From the NCBI RefSeq assembly GCF_032854445.1, contig NC_088295.1:61115249-61179248 (forward strand): a DNA stretch of 64,000 bases, written 5' to 3'. Position 1 is the stretch's first letter. The number at the start of each line of letters is the position of its first letter. The notes below the pieces were generated by a model. It saw only the letters and a program-made list of their open reading frames with translations. It was not told the origin of the DNA and ran no database searches. This document shows, one piece after another, positions 54,791 through 64,000 of the stretch. The DNA comes from Liolophura sinensis (Eukaryota > Mollusca > Polyplacophora > Chitonida > Chitonidae). The position numbers and the translations under genes are program-made.

Positions 54791-56436
54791 TACAAGTGAC
54801 AGATTGAATGGCATGAATGACCGAATGGCCAACTGAGTGACTGCATAAGTGGCTGATTTATTAACATGAGTTATGACGCATTTTTGACATATATAGTACA
54901 CAGGATATGGGCATGCGTGGCGTTATCAGCAACTAAACAAATTTGCTTTTCAAAAGACTTCTAATAAACGCTTGCTACCAGGCAATGTGTGAGTCAACCA
55001 GGCATTCATTAGTATTACAACTGTTTGAAGGCACCAATCGGTGAATCAACCACTGAGTCAGCAAATGACAGGATACGTCAATTATCCACTGAATAAATCA
55101 ATGACTCTGTTTAAATATACTGCAAAGGCGATCGACGTAGAAGGTATCTAATTGTGAAGCCAGGCAGAAAATGGGTAAGCTAACCACAGCAAACACATAA
55201 GATTTTTAAATTAATAATAATTTAATCATTTTCTTCATGAAGATGATAAAAGTGATGATGATTGTGATGATGGGAATGATTATGATGGTGTTTATTATTA
55301 TGATTATTATTTTTGTAAAGAGCGCAGAGGTCAACGGTCCTAATGACGAACACCAAAGCCCATTTATGAGGTTTTTCGGATGTGTTTTTTATTTCGTGAC
55401 CAACTGGAGGATTCAGTATCGTGTAAATCCTATGAAATACACAGAGTCATCATGGATTATGCTTCTTATATACACAACTGTATTCTAGACTACAATAATA
55501 TATGAAAGTTATGAGGTTGCCAGTACTTGGGCGATATTCTAGATTATAAAAACATATCAAAGTTATGATGCTCACCTCCAGTAATGACACAAACTAATGA
55601 CACAAATAGACTCGGAATGGAACAACTACCACTCAAAACGTTGAAACGGCATGTGTAGCACCTAACAGAAGTAAAGTGAACCTTCTGTTTTACGAGAAAC
55701 CAAACATTGTACATTACCAATGCTTACTGCATACACAATTTGCAAAAGTAACAAAATGTTCTTTTACACTTCTCAAATACATGTATTAATAATATACATG
55801 TATTGCGGAATACGAGCAAATATCCATTGCTCGCATTTAACATATCACTAGTTAATTACCCAACAAAACAATAACACTATTGTACTGATTAAAACCATCG
55901 TAATTCAGTTATCTGTTTTGAGGTGGTGCTTAAGGCCCATCATACATGAACACATTACATGTAATATGAACAATACAATTCAGTAATTATCATGTATATA
56001 ATGCGTCACAATACATACACTCAACCTAGCAAAAGGTAAAAGGGACGATGCTGCCAACGGGCTTCTATACATTGGATTGCGGCCGGTAGTATCTGCGCCT
56101 GTCAGATCAGCAATAACCTATCGTTACAAAATACAAAAGTAAAGGGAATGAAACAGCTCCCTATACTCACAGAGCGACACTAACTAAGTGGTGTCGAAAG
56201 TCGACTATTTACAGTGCAAACTATAAAAGTGTAGGAAATGGCGCGTAAAAGTACATTATACGAATCTAGAATGCCTCACGAACGCGTCACAATAAATCTG
56301 AACATTTACAAACTATTTCACTTTTTGCACAAAAATAAACTGCTACCAATGACTAGAAACGGATTGTAGTAGAAATGCCAATATCTGAAGAGTAATACTC
56401 ACAGTGAAAACTTTCTAAACGTTTGGCGGATGACGT
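54791..56436. other. no gene seen
   Basis: GAT/ATG trinucleotide-rich stretch at 55230-55310 creates an 83-codon frame starting with Met/Ile/Val-rich sequence; not a credible gene. Confidence 0.45.
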
Positions 56437-56765
56437 GTATGTAACGTCGTACTTAACAATGTTTCAGTTATATGGCGAGGAAGGAATCCTTAGGGTGCAT
56501 GTAATGTGCCTCATTGTTACAGGACGGATTTCCACGGCTCTTTTATCTAGTGTTGCTTCACTAGAGACGCCATACCAAAGGCAAGTAAGCCACCCCACCC
56601 AAACCATTATACTGATACGGGTCAACCAGTCCTTGCACTGTCCCCTTCATGCTGAACGCCAAGCGAGGAAGTTACAACTTTCTCTTTAAAGGTCTTAGGT
56701 GTGACTCGAACCCAGATTGACCCTGGATCTTCCGCTTCCGAAGCGGATGCTATCGGGGCCGATCG
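56437..56765 (-). mobile_element. full-length SINE-B including tRNA-like head
   Basis: Inverse order from 'TAACGTCGTACTTAACAATG' through 'CGGATTTCCACGGCTCTTTT' and 'GCCAAGCGAGGAAGTTACAA' to the head. On the - strand the head reads 'GCATCCGCTTCGGAAGCGGA' and 'CTGGGTTCGAGTCACACC'. The last is an excellent B-box (GGTTCGAGTC), so the family is tRNA-derived. The ACTC tail is missing. Confidence 0.92.
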
Positions 56766-57779
56766 CGGATGACGAGAGTCCGGTCAAAACAATATGGCCG
56801 CTTATACAATCAACCACAGTCTCGGAGCATGATGGGTATCACAGTTTTACAACCATTTCAGCGTAACAACGCAACATAGGAACAGGGTGAAACATCAGTT
56901 AGCTATTGCTTATAAAAAGTAAAAAAATAGCTACAGTCTAGACTCAGAAAAATGTACAGATTTCGAAAAAGTGGGAACTTTAGGTACAAGTCGTAACCAT
57001 GAAGACCACTCGGGGCATCTGTAACTTGTTTCATCCTACGGAAGCCTGTATCTAACATAATCATACCATATGCATATTACATTATTATTATTATTAGTTT
57101 TCTGCCAACATAGGAAAACCGAGGAAGAGGAATAAGAACGAGTTTATAAACATGTCTTCGCATGTTATACAGCATAATTATATTCAGATGCCCGCCAAAA
57201 TACACACCATGATTCAGTAAATACGTAAGTGGACCATTTGTGTCGTATTTCAAGTGCAGCAATAATTTGTCTTCTATGGTATAAGCGCCAGGATATGGCT
57301 GTAATTTTGTCGAAAGCAAACAACCAAACAAAGTTTCATTCGTTTCATGGGACAAACAGTTCTGTCTCCAAAGTCATTCAGCCGTCATTGATTGCTCCTC
57401 GTACGCACTTGACCAGTCAGCCGGTATATTCATCACCATGATATTCCATGGTAATAATCACCAAGTGTCCCAAGCGTTGATCCGGCGAGAGAGTGGTCTT
57501 TAAGGGTTAGACAGTCTGGAGGGTTATAAAGTGTCCGTTTTATCTACTGTAGACTAATGATTTATTGTGAAATCGCCAAGGGTCGGGCTTTCTTGATGAA
57601 TACCGGTACAGTATATTAGATCCCCAGACTTCGAACTTTGAGAGTCATTACCTGTAAATATGTAATCCGAGGTACTTCGGAATAAAATAGCAATCCTTTG
57701 GTGAATAGCTCGAAATGTGCAATGATTTCTTCTTTGATTGGTTGATTGTAATGTTTAATAAAGCCATACTTAAATTGAA
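56766..57779. other. no gene seen
   Basis: (ATT)n near 57080; a 92-codon - strand frame at 57077-57355 is unrecognised. Confidence 0.4.
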
Positions 57780-57830
57780 ATTTTATACTTATTCGACAGC
57801 GGCCAGCTTTATGTGGGGAGAAAACTGGGG
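57780..57830 (-). mobile_element. SINE-A fragment
   Basis: 'TTATACTTATTCGACAGCGG' + CCAGCTTTATGTGGGGAGAAAAC. It lies inside a 136-codon open frame, which is therefore probably accidental. Confidence 0.6.
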
Positions 57831-58108
57831 TTGCAGTGTTTCCGATATAACACTGTTCAAAAATGGCTCCTGTTATCTGGCATCACAGATGCTAAAGGAA
57901 ACCATGTCTTTTATATATTTGCTTGTGTATGTATGTCATTCATGTGTCTTTCCTCGTGATGACTGGAAAATAAAAGCCGAAACATTGAGGCCTAACGAAT
58001 ACTTCAGTTTCCATGTATTTTGCAAGGAATGTTGTGCGGGAGTTCGTGGTAAACCCCCGATCTTTTCACAAATTAAATGGGTGTGGGTGTGTGCTTGGCT
58101 TGGGATAG

Positions 58109-58397
58109 GGGACTCCATGGCGTAGTTGGTAGCTTGCTAACACAGCAACATGACCGAGGAGCCTCTAACCAATGTGATCCCTGTAAGTTCCAATCCAGTA
58201 TGGCGTAAAACTCTAATCAAATTAAAATGAAATACTTAAAATAAATTTTACAAGGCCTGCCAGCAAGCTGGGGATGGTCGTGGATTATCCCCCGGGCTCT
58301 GCCCGGTTTCCTCCCACCATAATGTTGGCCATCGTCGTATAAGCTAAGTATTCTTGAGTACGGCGTACAACACCAATCAAATAAATAGATAAATACA
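58109..58397 (+). mobile_element. SINE-A in two adjoining pieces
   Basis: 58109-58220 has the tRNA-like head ('GGACTCCATGGCGTAGTTGG', 'GAGGAGCCTCTAACCAATGT') joined early to a tail (GGCGTAAAACTCTAATCAAAT). 58250-58397 is a separate 3' part ('GGGCTCTGCCCGGTTTCCTC', 'GAGTACGGCGTACAACACCA', AAATAAATAGA). Either two insertions or one rearranged copy. Confidence 0.85.
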
Positions 58398-59172
58398 AGT
58401 TGTTTTCCTGTGGTGCGTTCAGTTTTATGTGTGTTTTTTTTCACACATCTACAAGGATCCCAGGGGCTTTTAAAACAAGTAAAATTTTCTTGAAGGATTT
58501 CCTCTACGCAAAAGCCTGACGTGTCAGCTCGTGACCAAAATACAGGCATTCAAGTGCATCATGGGACAGAGTTGTATTAACTGTGGTTAACAGGTCGTTT
58601 CTTGTCATTACCGATAATATATACAGGGAAACATCCGCAGAACGTGATGGATTCCCAGATATCTTTACATACATGTAATATAGTTTATAAATCTCTAAAA
58701 TAGAATCTTACTGCACAGTGATGCACTCAGAAATTCTTGCTGGTCTGTAGAACCGACTTGTAATTCATTAATTTTGATTTTTAAAACTTGATGCAAAGCA
58801 TCCGTTTCCCATCATATGTATATTTTCCTGATTGCGGTTGATTGCCACTTAAAAAGATGTCACCTTCACTTGAAGGTCTCCACATAAATACGCCATTTAG
58901 AGGAGGTGCGTCCAATGAGCGTGCGTTTTTGGCACGAAAACCAAAATGAAATCGAGAAGAAAGAAAAACATTACATTTCATTGTCGTGTCCGGCCATTAG
59001 TGTGTCACAGATTAATAGTCCATCTGTCATTTGATTTATGCCCAGGACTGAGAGTGTACAGGTTTGGAGGATCATTGAAGTGAAGGAAACACGACAAACG
59101 TTTCGGCAGCATCTGTGTCGCTGTTGTGATTGATTAATTTATTTTTGTGGCTGACAGGCTTCTAATCGGGTG
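58398..59172. other. no gene seen
   Basis: No recognised element. Confidence 0.4.
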
Positions 59173-59526
59173 AAGAAAATGCTTTCGTGGGACTCATTAT
59201 AACATGCAAACGCACCTGATTCCTGAGCCAGAGAATGAAATGGTATTTCTGGGAGTTGAAACTCAAAGTGAGTTTGTTTGCATCTATAGATCCGATTCGA
59301 CAGGATAAACTGACAGGGGAACCTTCCATGACAACTCCACAACAAGTTTCAGAGCCAACAAGTTCGTCAACGTTAATGGACATATTACAATATGCATCCA
59401 CAGCAAAAACGACGAAGCTCTCTTTGGGATTATTCCACAGTTCAAGAGCAAATTGTTGTTGACAAGGTATTCGCATTACCAGTGCAGTAAATCGGGCGCC
59501 GTTTCGGAGGGATTAGCTGATTTTGT
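59173..59526 (+). pseudogene. possible decayed coding segment, unknown
   Basis: A + strand frame runs about 117 codons with a single TAA. Before it stands 'PENEMVFLGVETQSEFVCIY', after it 'KFVNVNGHITICIHSKNDEA' and 'LFGIIPQFKSKLLLTRYS'. The composition (several Cys, alternating hydrophobics) is protein-like, but I recognise no family. The opposite strand also has a 104-codon open frame (59162-59476), so one of the two may be real and the other a shadow. Low confidence. Confidence 0.25.
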
Positions 59527-60784
59527 AACCAGCGATTGAGAAATGTTTAGAAACCGTTAGGGAGCCATCGTGTCCTGTTTTGTGCGCAGCAGTCCGTAAT
59601 GTTGGGATCCAGAGAAATATTACACTAAAGTACAGCGGCAAAAACATAATACATGTATTTTTTTTCTCATTGATGAAATATTAATCTGTCTCTTCTGACT
59701 TTACCGAGAGATCAGCTGCTTTTTACAATGTAGTATAATAAGGAGCTTGGGCAAAGTAAAGATTTTATAACAAGAGTCATTATTTGTTTGGGCGCAGTTT
59801 CTACATGTAATAACAAGGTTTAATGGTTTATTTCTATGTGGTTCTACGATGTTGGTTTAAGGAGCAAATTACACTAAACGACTAATCTCTCTGAGTGATG
59901 GTACAATGTATTCAGTTATTTCAGCAGATAAGTGTACCATCACTTGTACATTTTATATACATGCATTTGACAAGGCAGAAGACTGAAAAATTAAATGCGA
60001 CGTAATAACTGACAAGCACACATACATACGTTATAAAGAAAAGTTGGTAGATTCCAAAAAAGCAGACATCAAGGTGCCGGTTTGATATACATTTTCAGGG
60101 CGTATTTTTAGAAAATTTTGGTTACCTCATAAATGTTATTTGAATTTACATGTGTCATCATTTGACTTTCGATACCAAAAGCTATGCATTGTGACGACGT
60201 TTGAAATTCTGGCTTTAGCTGAAAACAGCATTTTTGAAACAACTGATGGATAATTGTTACTTTATTCAAAGTCAAATTCATTTGCAATACTGAAGCTGTA
60301 CAGAACGGCGTTTGGTTTCTAATATGCAAAATATTATTTACGAATCTTGTATGTACAGGTATATTTTGTTACGTTTTGGTATCAAAATTTTAGCATTTAG
60401 CGTTTGCATTCTAGCTATGCTGTCAAAAATAGAGAACGGGAAGTGATGTCCATGCGGGGCAGGGGGAGGGACGATTCCACAAAGTCAAAAGTTTGAAAAT
60501 TGATTTTAGAACTTATTTTTGAGCCCTATAAATTAAAATTTTGACCACCTCACCAATGTTATCTTAAGAGAATTTTTTTGTAAAAAATTTATCTTCTATT
60601 ACCGAAAACTTAACATCATGACAACGTTTTAAGCTCTGATTTAAGTCAGATATGTCCATGTGGAATCTTTGTGTTTAACACAAATGAGTTGTTAACCTTC
60701 TGCTACAACGTTATCACGACAATGAAATTGCTGTGTTCCAGGTACAAAAAGATCTTTCTAGGCAATCAGAACAGCCTATATCAA
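59527..60784. other. no gene seen
   Basis: A worn SINE-B-tail-like word ('GACTGAAAAATTAAATGCGA') near 59980; otherwise AT-rich without recognised elements. Confidence 0.4.
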
Positions 60785-60997
60785 CACTAAAAAATTTAAT
60801 CTTTTATATTTAACAGAAAGTCTGTTGTTGGATTGATGCTAGAATGTATTCTGTTATTATAACAAACCATGGTGTCATATTCAGTATAATATCCTGTTAG
60901 TCAAGTACAATGTCTATGTTAAATTAATGAAAAACATTTTAGCATCATTCAAACAACAGATTTTCTGTTAAAGTTAACAAATTAATTTTTTGGAGTG
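60785..60997. mobile_element. MITE, AACAGAAA-type family, best copy
   Basis: The left end (CACTAAAAAATTTAAT, 'TAACAGAAAGTCTGTTGTTG', GATTGATGCT) is mirrored by the right end ('AGCATCATTCAAACAACAGA', TTTTCTGTTAAAG, ATTAATTTTTTGGAGTG). Inverted ends of about 55 bp in a 213-bp element; no coding. Confidence 0.8.
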
Positions 60998-61003
60998 CAT
61001 TTC

Positions 61004-61188
61004 TTCGATTGGTAGACATGGCTGGAGGAAGCCGGCCTGAACCTTGGGTAAGAGTAATGTATAGCATCAGGTACCTAACAAACCCCTGACTTAAATATCC
61101 GCTGTAAGATCAACCGGGCCTGGATTTAAGCACGCGACTTCACTGGCCAAGGTACGGTCGTTTACCACGTTAGCCACAGTATTGACAG
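61004..61188 (-). mobile_element. possible tRNA-derived SINE (third type), worn
   Basis: Its right edge read on the - strand ('TGTGGCTAACGTGGTAAACG', 'GAAGTCGCGTGCTTAAATCC') resembles a tRNA head. 'GGTAGACATGGCTGGAGGAA' at the left edge recalls the SINE-A body. Confidence 0.4.
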
Positions 61189-62022
61189 TTGGTTTGTCTT
61201 GAAGGTAGACGGGTTGAAAGACAGCACTAACTTTCCATATTTCTACGCCCGTGTTGTCTATAGCCTTTGATGGGACAATATGATAAATAAATGGCTAATC
61301 ACTGGTCTCAAATATGTATTAATACATGCCTGTACCACTGGCCGAGCGAGAGACTCCAACGTTAAAGCTGTTTTAAACGACATGTATACTCTATGCACGA
61401 ATAAAGCATCTGAGATTATATTGTTTGAATGGCTACCATTGAAATACTTAAAAGCATTGTGTAATGACAACATTTCCACTTAGGCATCATTAAAAATTTA
61501 ACGGGAAAAAAGAATATCTTTATTTATTTGACTGTAGCCCCACGTCATGCCAGGAAAAAACACATTAGTGTTTTTGTGTCAGTCAAGCAAATCTTTTTCC
61601 TCTTATCTTGGCTTTGGCAGCAAATGCGCACTGAAGAAAACATACGACAGGGTTAGCCGAGAATTCGAAAGAAAAATGACATCCCCATTTCTTTTACAAA
61701 GCCGCATTTTGTTTTCAAGACATTGAAAGGTAATTGGGATAAAGCGACAAAGCTCTGAAGGAATTTAAAAAACGTGGCGTCAATGTTTTGACGACACAGC
61801 CATGTAAGGACTGATTAAACGGCAAAAGGTTTGACAACATTTATTTGTCAGCACTTTTGATATCATGGATTAAAACGATGCCTCTAAACGTGTAAAACGA
61901 AGAAGATTCCAGGGAATCTTACACGCTCATAGTTGATCCTGTACGACCCTCTGGGAAAACGACAGACATCAGTAAACAAAATAAATATATAATTATCACG
62001 CATGCATATTTGGACGAAAAAC
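61189..62022. other. no gene seen
   Basis: No recognised element. Confidence 0.4.
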
Positions 62023-62275
62023 TCTTTGGAGGGGCCGAGATGGTTAACGTGCCAGCACGGCGCAAGGACCCAGGATCCTTTAACCAGTGCTGTGAGTCGC
62101 TGTGAGTTCACGTTTATGCTCTCCGGCCGTACGTGAAAAGGTCTGCAGCAACCTGCGGATGGTTATGGGTTATCTAGGGCTCTGCCCGGTCCCCTCCCAC
62201 CAGAATACTGGCAGCCATAGTATAAGTGAAATATTCTTGAGTGCTGCTAAACCAACAGTCAAATAAATAAATACG

Positions 62276-62306
<31 letters not shown>

Positions 62307-62310
62307 AAGC
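62023..62310 (+). mobile_element. SINE-A, full length with long AAAT tail
   Basis: 'GGGGCCGAGATGGTTAACGT', 'GTGAGTCGCTGTGAGTTCAC' (B-box), 'CCTGCGGATGGTTATGGGTT', 'GGGCTCTGCCCGGTCCCCTC', 'TATAAGTGAAATATTCTTGA', then (AAAT)n for about 45 bp. Possible short target repeat TTGGAGG on both sides. Confidence 0.88.
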
Positions 62311-63169
62311 CTTGGAGGAACTGATGGTGACGGTGTTAACACTGGATCAAAACAGCGGAGAGTCTTGAAGTTTATGGGCGTATACATGTAACAGCTTGCC
62401 AGTATACAATAAAAACGATCATATTTTATAGGAACATGCAAAAAATAGTGCAAAAGCAAATCTGTGTTGACATGATATTGGCATTAACAGAAGAAAAGTT
62501 CTGGCCGGAGCAACAAAGAGCTGGATTCAAGCGCCTTACTTCAATGGTCAAGGGCCTGCTTTTGCTTTAACCATCTATGCCAGCGCCTTAAATTAGTTGT
62601 ACAAATGTTTAAGCTTTACGACCTTGAATACTAGAATAGGTTTCTTTAATGCGTAGAAACACAGAAACGTTCATTATACATATTCATCGATTACTCTGTC
62701 AGCATCCGTTGTGAAAGAGTTGATAAACAAAGTTACACTTGCAGTTCAGCCAGGCGTTAAATATTTTATAGCAAGAAGCAGACTGTGTCTCGGCTCTTCC
62801 AGATGACATAACTTTTCCAAGTACAAAAATGAGGTTCAATGACAAGACGTATTCCGGCTCGCCTAAAAGCCTTTGGCTTTTATTCTTTATGTTGTCTTTT
62901 GCTGACAAACTCGATTTTAAAAAAATCCATTAGGACGATTTTGTAGCGTTGACAATGTGAGCTAAATGATTGTCCAGAATTTTGGATAGACTTATGCATC
63001 GGTATGAAGGGGCTTCAAAGAGATTTATCCATTAGCGAAAGCTAATATTACTCACATTGGTATGCTAGTGACAACAAACATGCGACGTGCACAGGCTGAT
63101 GATGAAGAGTCCTTTCTGGAATACTTTGATGAAATGGTGTACTCATAAGAGCCACGGACGAAGGACCGG
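62311..63169 (-). other. no gene; one tRNA-like fragment
   Basis: 62505-62590 read on the - strand ('GGCATAGATGGTTAAAGC', 'GCGCTTGAATCCAGCTC') resembles a SINE head. The rest is unrecognised. Confidence 0.4.
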
Positions 63170-63285
63170 AGAACAGGGGAGGCAATTCCTTGAAAGAGGC
63201 TGGGATCGAACTAATACATGTACCTCGTGTTTTCCATAGATTAATAGGCAAGTGTATTAACCACACGCTCATGACTCTCCACGGT
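63170..63285 (-). mobile_element. tRNA-derived SINE head
   Basis: On the - strand: 'GAGTCATGAGCGTGTGGTTA' + ATACACTTGCC, then 'TAGTTCGATCCCAGCCTC', which matches a pol III B-box. There is extra sequence between A- and B-box parts. Neither SINE-A nor SINE-B. Confidence 0.6.
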
Positions 63286-63338
63286 AAAGGCATGAAACAA
63301 AGAAAATATACAGTGCAACATTTTTTTAACTGGTCCGT

Positions 63339-63618
63339 AATACACTGCAAGAGTGTTGCATGACGTAGACTTAATCACCTGTTCGCAACATTCTTTACAA
63401 CTGTTATGTATTAGGTAAATATAAGTTTCATGGGGGTTCCATGACGTAAACTGTATCCGCAGTTTGAAACATTGTTTCCAATTGCTATGTTATACTTAAA
63501 TATACACTGCAATGGTGTTCCAAAATATGCATTGCAAGAGTGTTTCATAACGTAGATTTTATCCCCAGTTTGCAACATTCTTTCAGCTGTTATGTAATAC
63601 GTTAATATACATTGCAAA
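63339..63618 (+). repeat. ~90-100-bp tandem repeat, first block (3 units)
   Basis: The unit contains 'GCATGACGTAGACTT' or 'CCATGACGTAAACTG', 'CCCCAGTTTGCAACATTCTT', 'CAGCTGTTATGTAATAC' and ATATACATTGCAA. Units begin about 63340, 63425 and 63520 and diverge by 10-20 %. Confidence 0.85.
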
Positions 63619-63648
63619 AGTTTTCGTGCTTCCCATACGGTAAATCAG

Positions 63649-63868
63649 TCACGGACTACGAAATTGAACTTTGATGTGGAATTCATGCCTGGAATATCCA
63701 CTGTCTGCCCGGCATCATTGACGACTGATGACCGCTCCTCTCTTGTGTGTTACCGGCTTTATTTCTTATTTGTATAATTTCTTACATACCTTTGTCTTTG
63801 GGAGCTAGTGTTAAACGTTGTTTTGGAAATGGATCTTGCGATTATCGACACCTTTCACGGACTACGAA
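63649..63868. mobile_element. 192-bp insertion with 14-bp direct repeats
   Basis: 'TCACGGACTACGAA' at 63649-63662 and 63855-63868, identical, bounds 192 bp of unrelated sequence lying between two blocks of the tandem repeat. This has the look of a target-site duplication around an unclassified short element (inference). Confidence 0.55.
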
Positions 63869-63894
63869 TGGTATATGAATGTCGGACATGACGC

Positions 63895-64000
63895 TTATAT
63901 TCATGACGTAAACTGTAACCCCAGTTTGCCACATTCTTTTCAGCTGTTATGTAATACATAAATATACATTGCGATGAATGTTCCACGACGTAAACTTTAT
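63895..64000 (+). repeat. ~90-100-bp tandem repeat, second block, runs off the window
   Basis: 'CATGACGTAAACTGTAACCC', 'CAGTTTGCCACATTCTTTTC', 'AGCTGTTATGTAATACAT', then the next unit begins ('CCACGACGTAAACTTTAT') at the window edge. Confidence 0.85.

Noticed and set aside
55237-55488. 83-codon open frame starting with a Met/Ile/Val-rich 'signal-like' stretch
   Set aside because: The hydrophobic start comes from a GAT/ATG trinucleotide repeat; no family resemblance afterwards.
57715-58125. 136-codon open frame
   Set aside because: It runs across an inverted SINE-A fragment and into the head of another SINE-A.

Overview
The window looks like intron-rich, AT-rich, repeat-dense nuclear DNA of a marine invertebrate, most likely a mollusc or a related lophotrochozoan. 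This is inferred from three things. There are many copies of a tRNA-derived SINE ending in a motif close to 'GTACGGCGTAAAACACCA' plus AAATAAAT. There is a second tRNA-derived SINE ending in 'GTACGACGTTAAAC' plus ACTCACTCACTC. Protein-like stretches occur only as short pieces bounded by GT/AG splice signals. No bacterial operon, CRISPR array, rRNA or free-standing tRNA was seen.

Host genes. On the + strand, five phase-compatible exons (20852-20992, 22912-23028, 26357-26429, 33489-33560, 35362-35422) form a gene. Its first two exons encode a UBA domain that most resembles those of inhibitor-of-apoptosis (IAP/BIRC) proteins. A poly(A) signal lies at 36532. Facing it tail-to-tail on the - strand is a terminal exon (37251-37441) encoding a small C3HC4 RING with an IAP/CGRRF1-like look, with a poly(A) signal at 37110. 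A candidate upstream exon (38292-38430) joins it in the correct phase. No BIR domain and no same-strand RING was found for the UBA gene. Either both genes run beyond the window or an ancestral locus was rearranged.

Mobile DNA by region. 0-9 kb: two MITE families, SINE pieces and two promoter-like segments. 9.1-11.2 kb: a decayed RNase-H-bearing LINE (- strand). 14.0-17.7 kb: a decayed LINE (- strand) in which an ORF1-type domain and an AP endonuclease are joined in one frame by nine copies of a 45-bp repeat. 18.6-36 kb: a fold-back element, SINEs with clear target-site duplications, a Tc1/mariner-derived MITE and a LINE tail, mostly inside introns of the UBA gene. 41.3-43.2 kb: two copies of an unclassified ~460-bp repeat. 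44.0-48.3 kb: a complete but dead Ty3/Gypsy LTR retrotransposon. 50-51 kb: a cluster of SINEs. 52.8-54.4 kb: a 50-bp minisatellite of about 32 units. 56-64 kb: SINEs, another MITE, and a tandem repeat that runs off the right edge and is interrupted by a 192-bp insertion.

All exon calls come from reading splice signals and reading frames by eye. No database search or alignment program was used.
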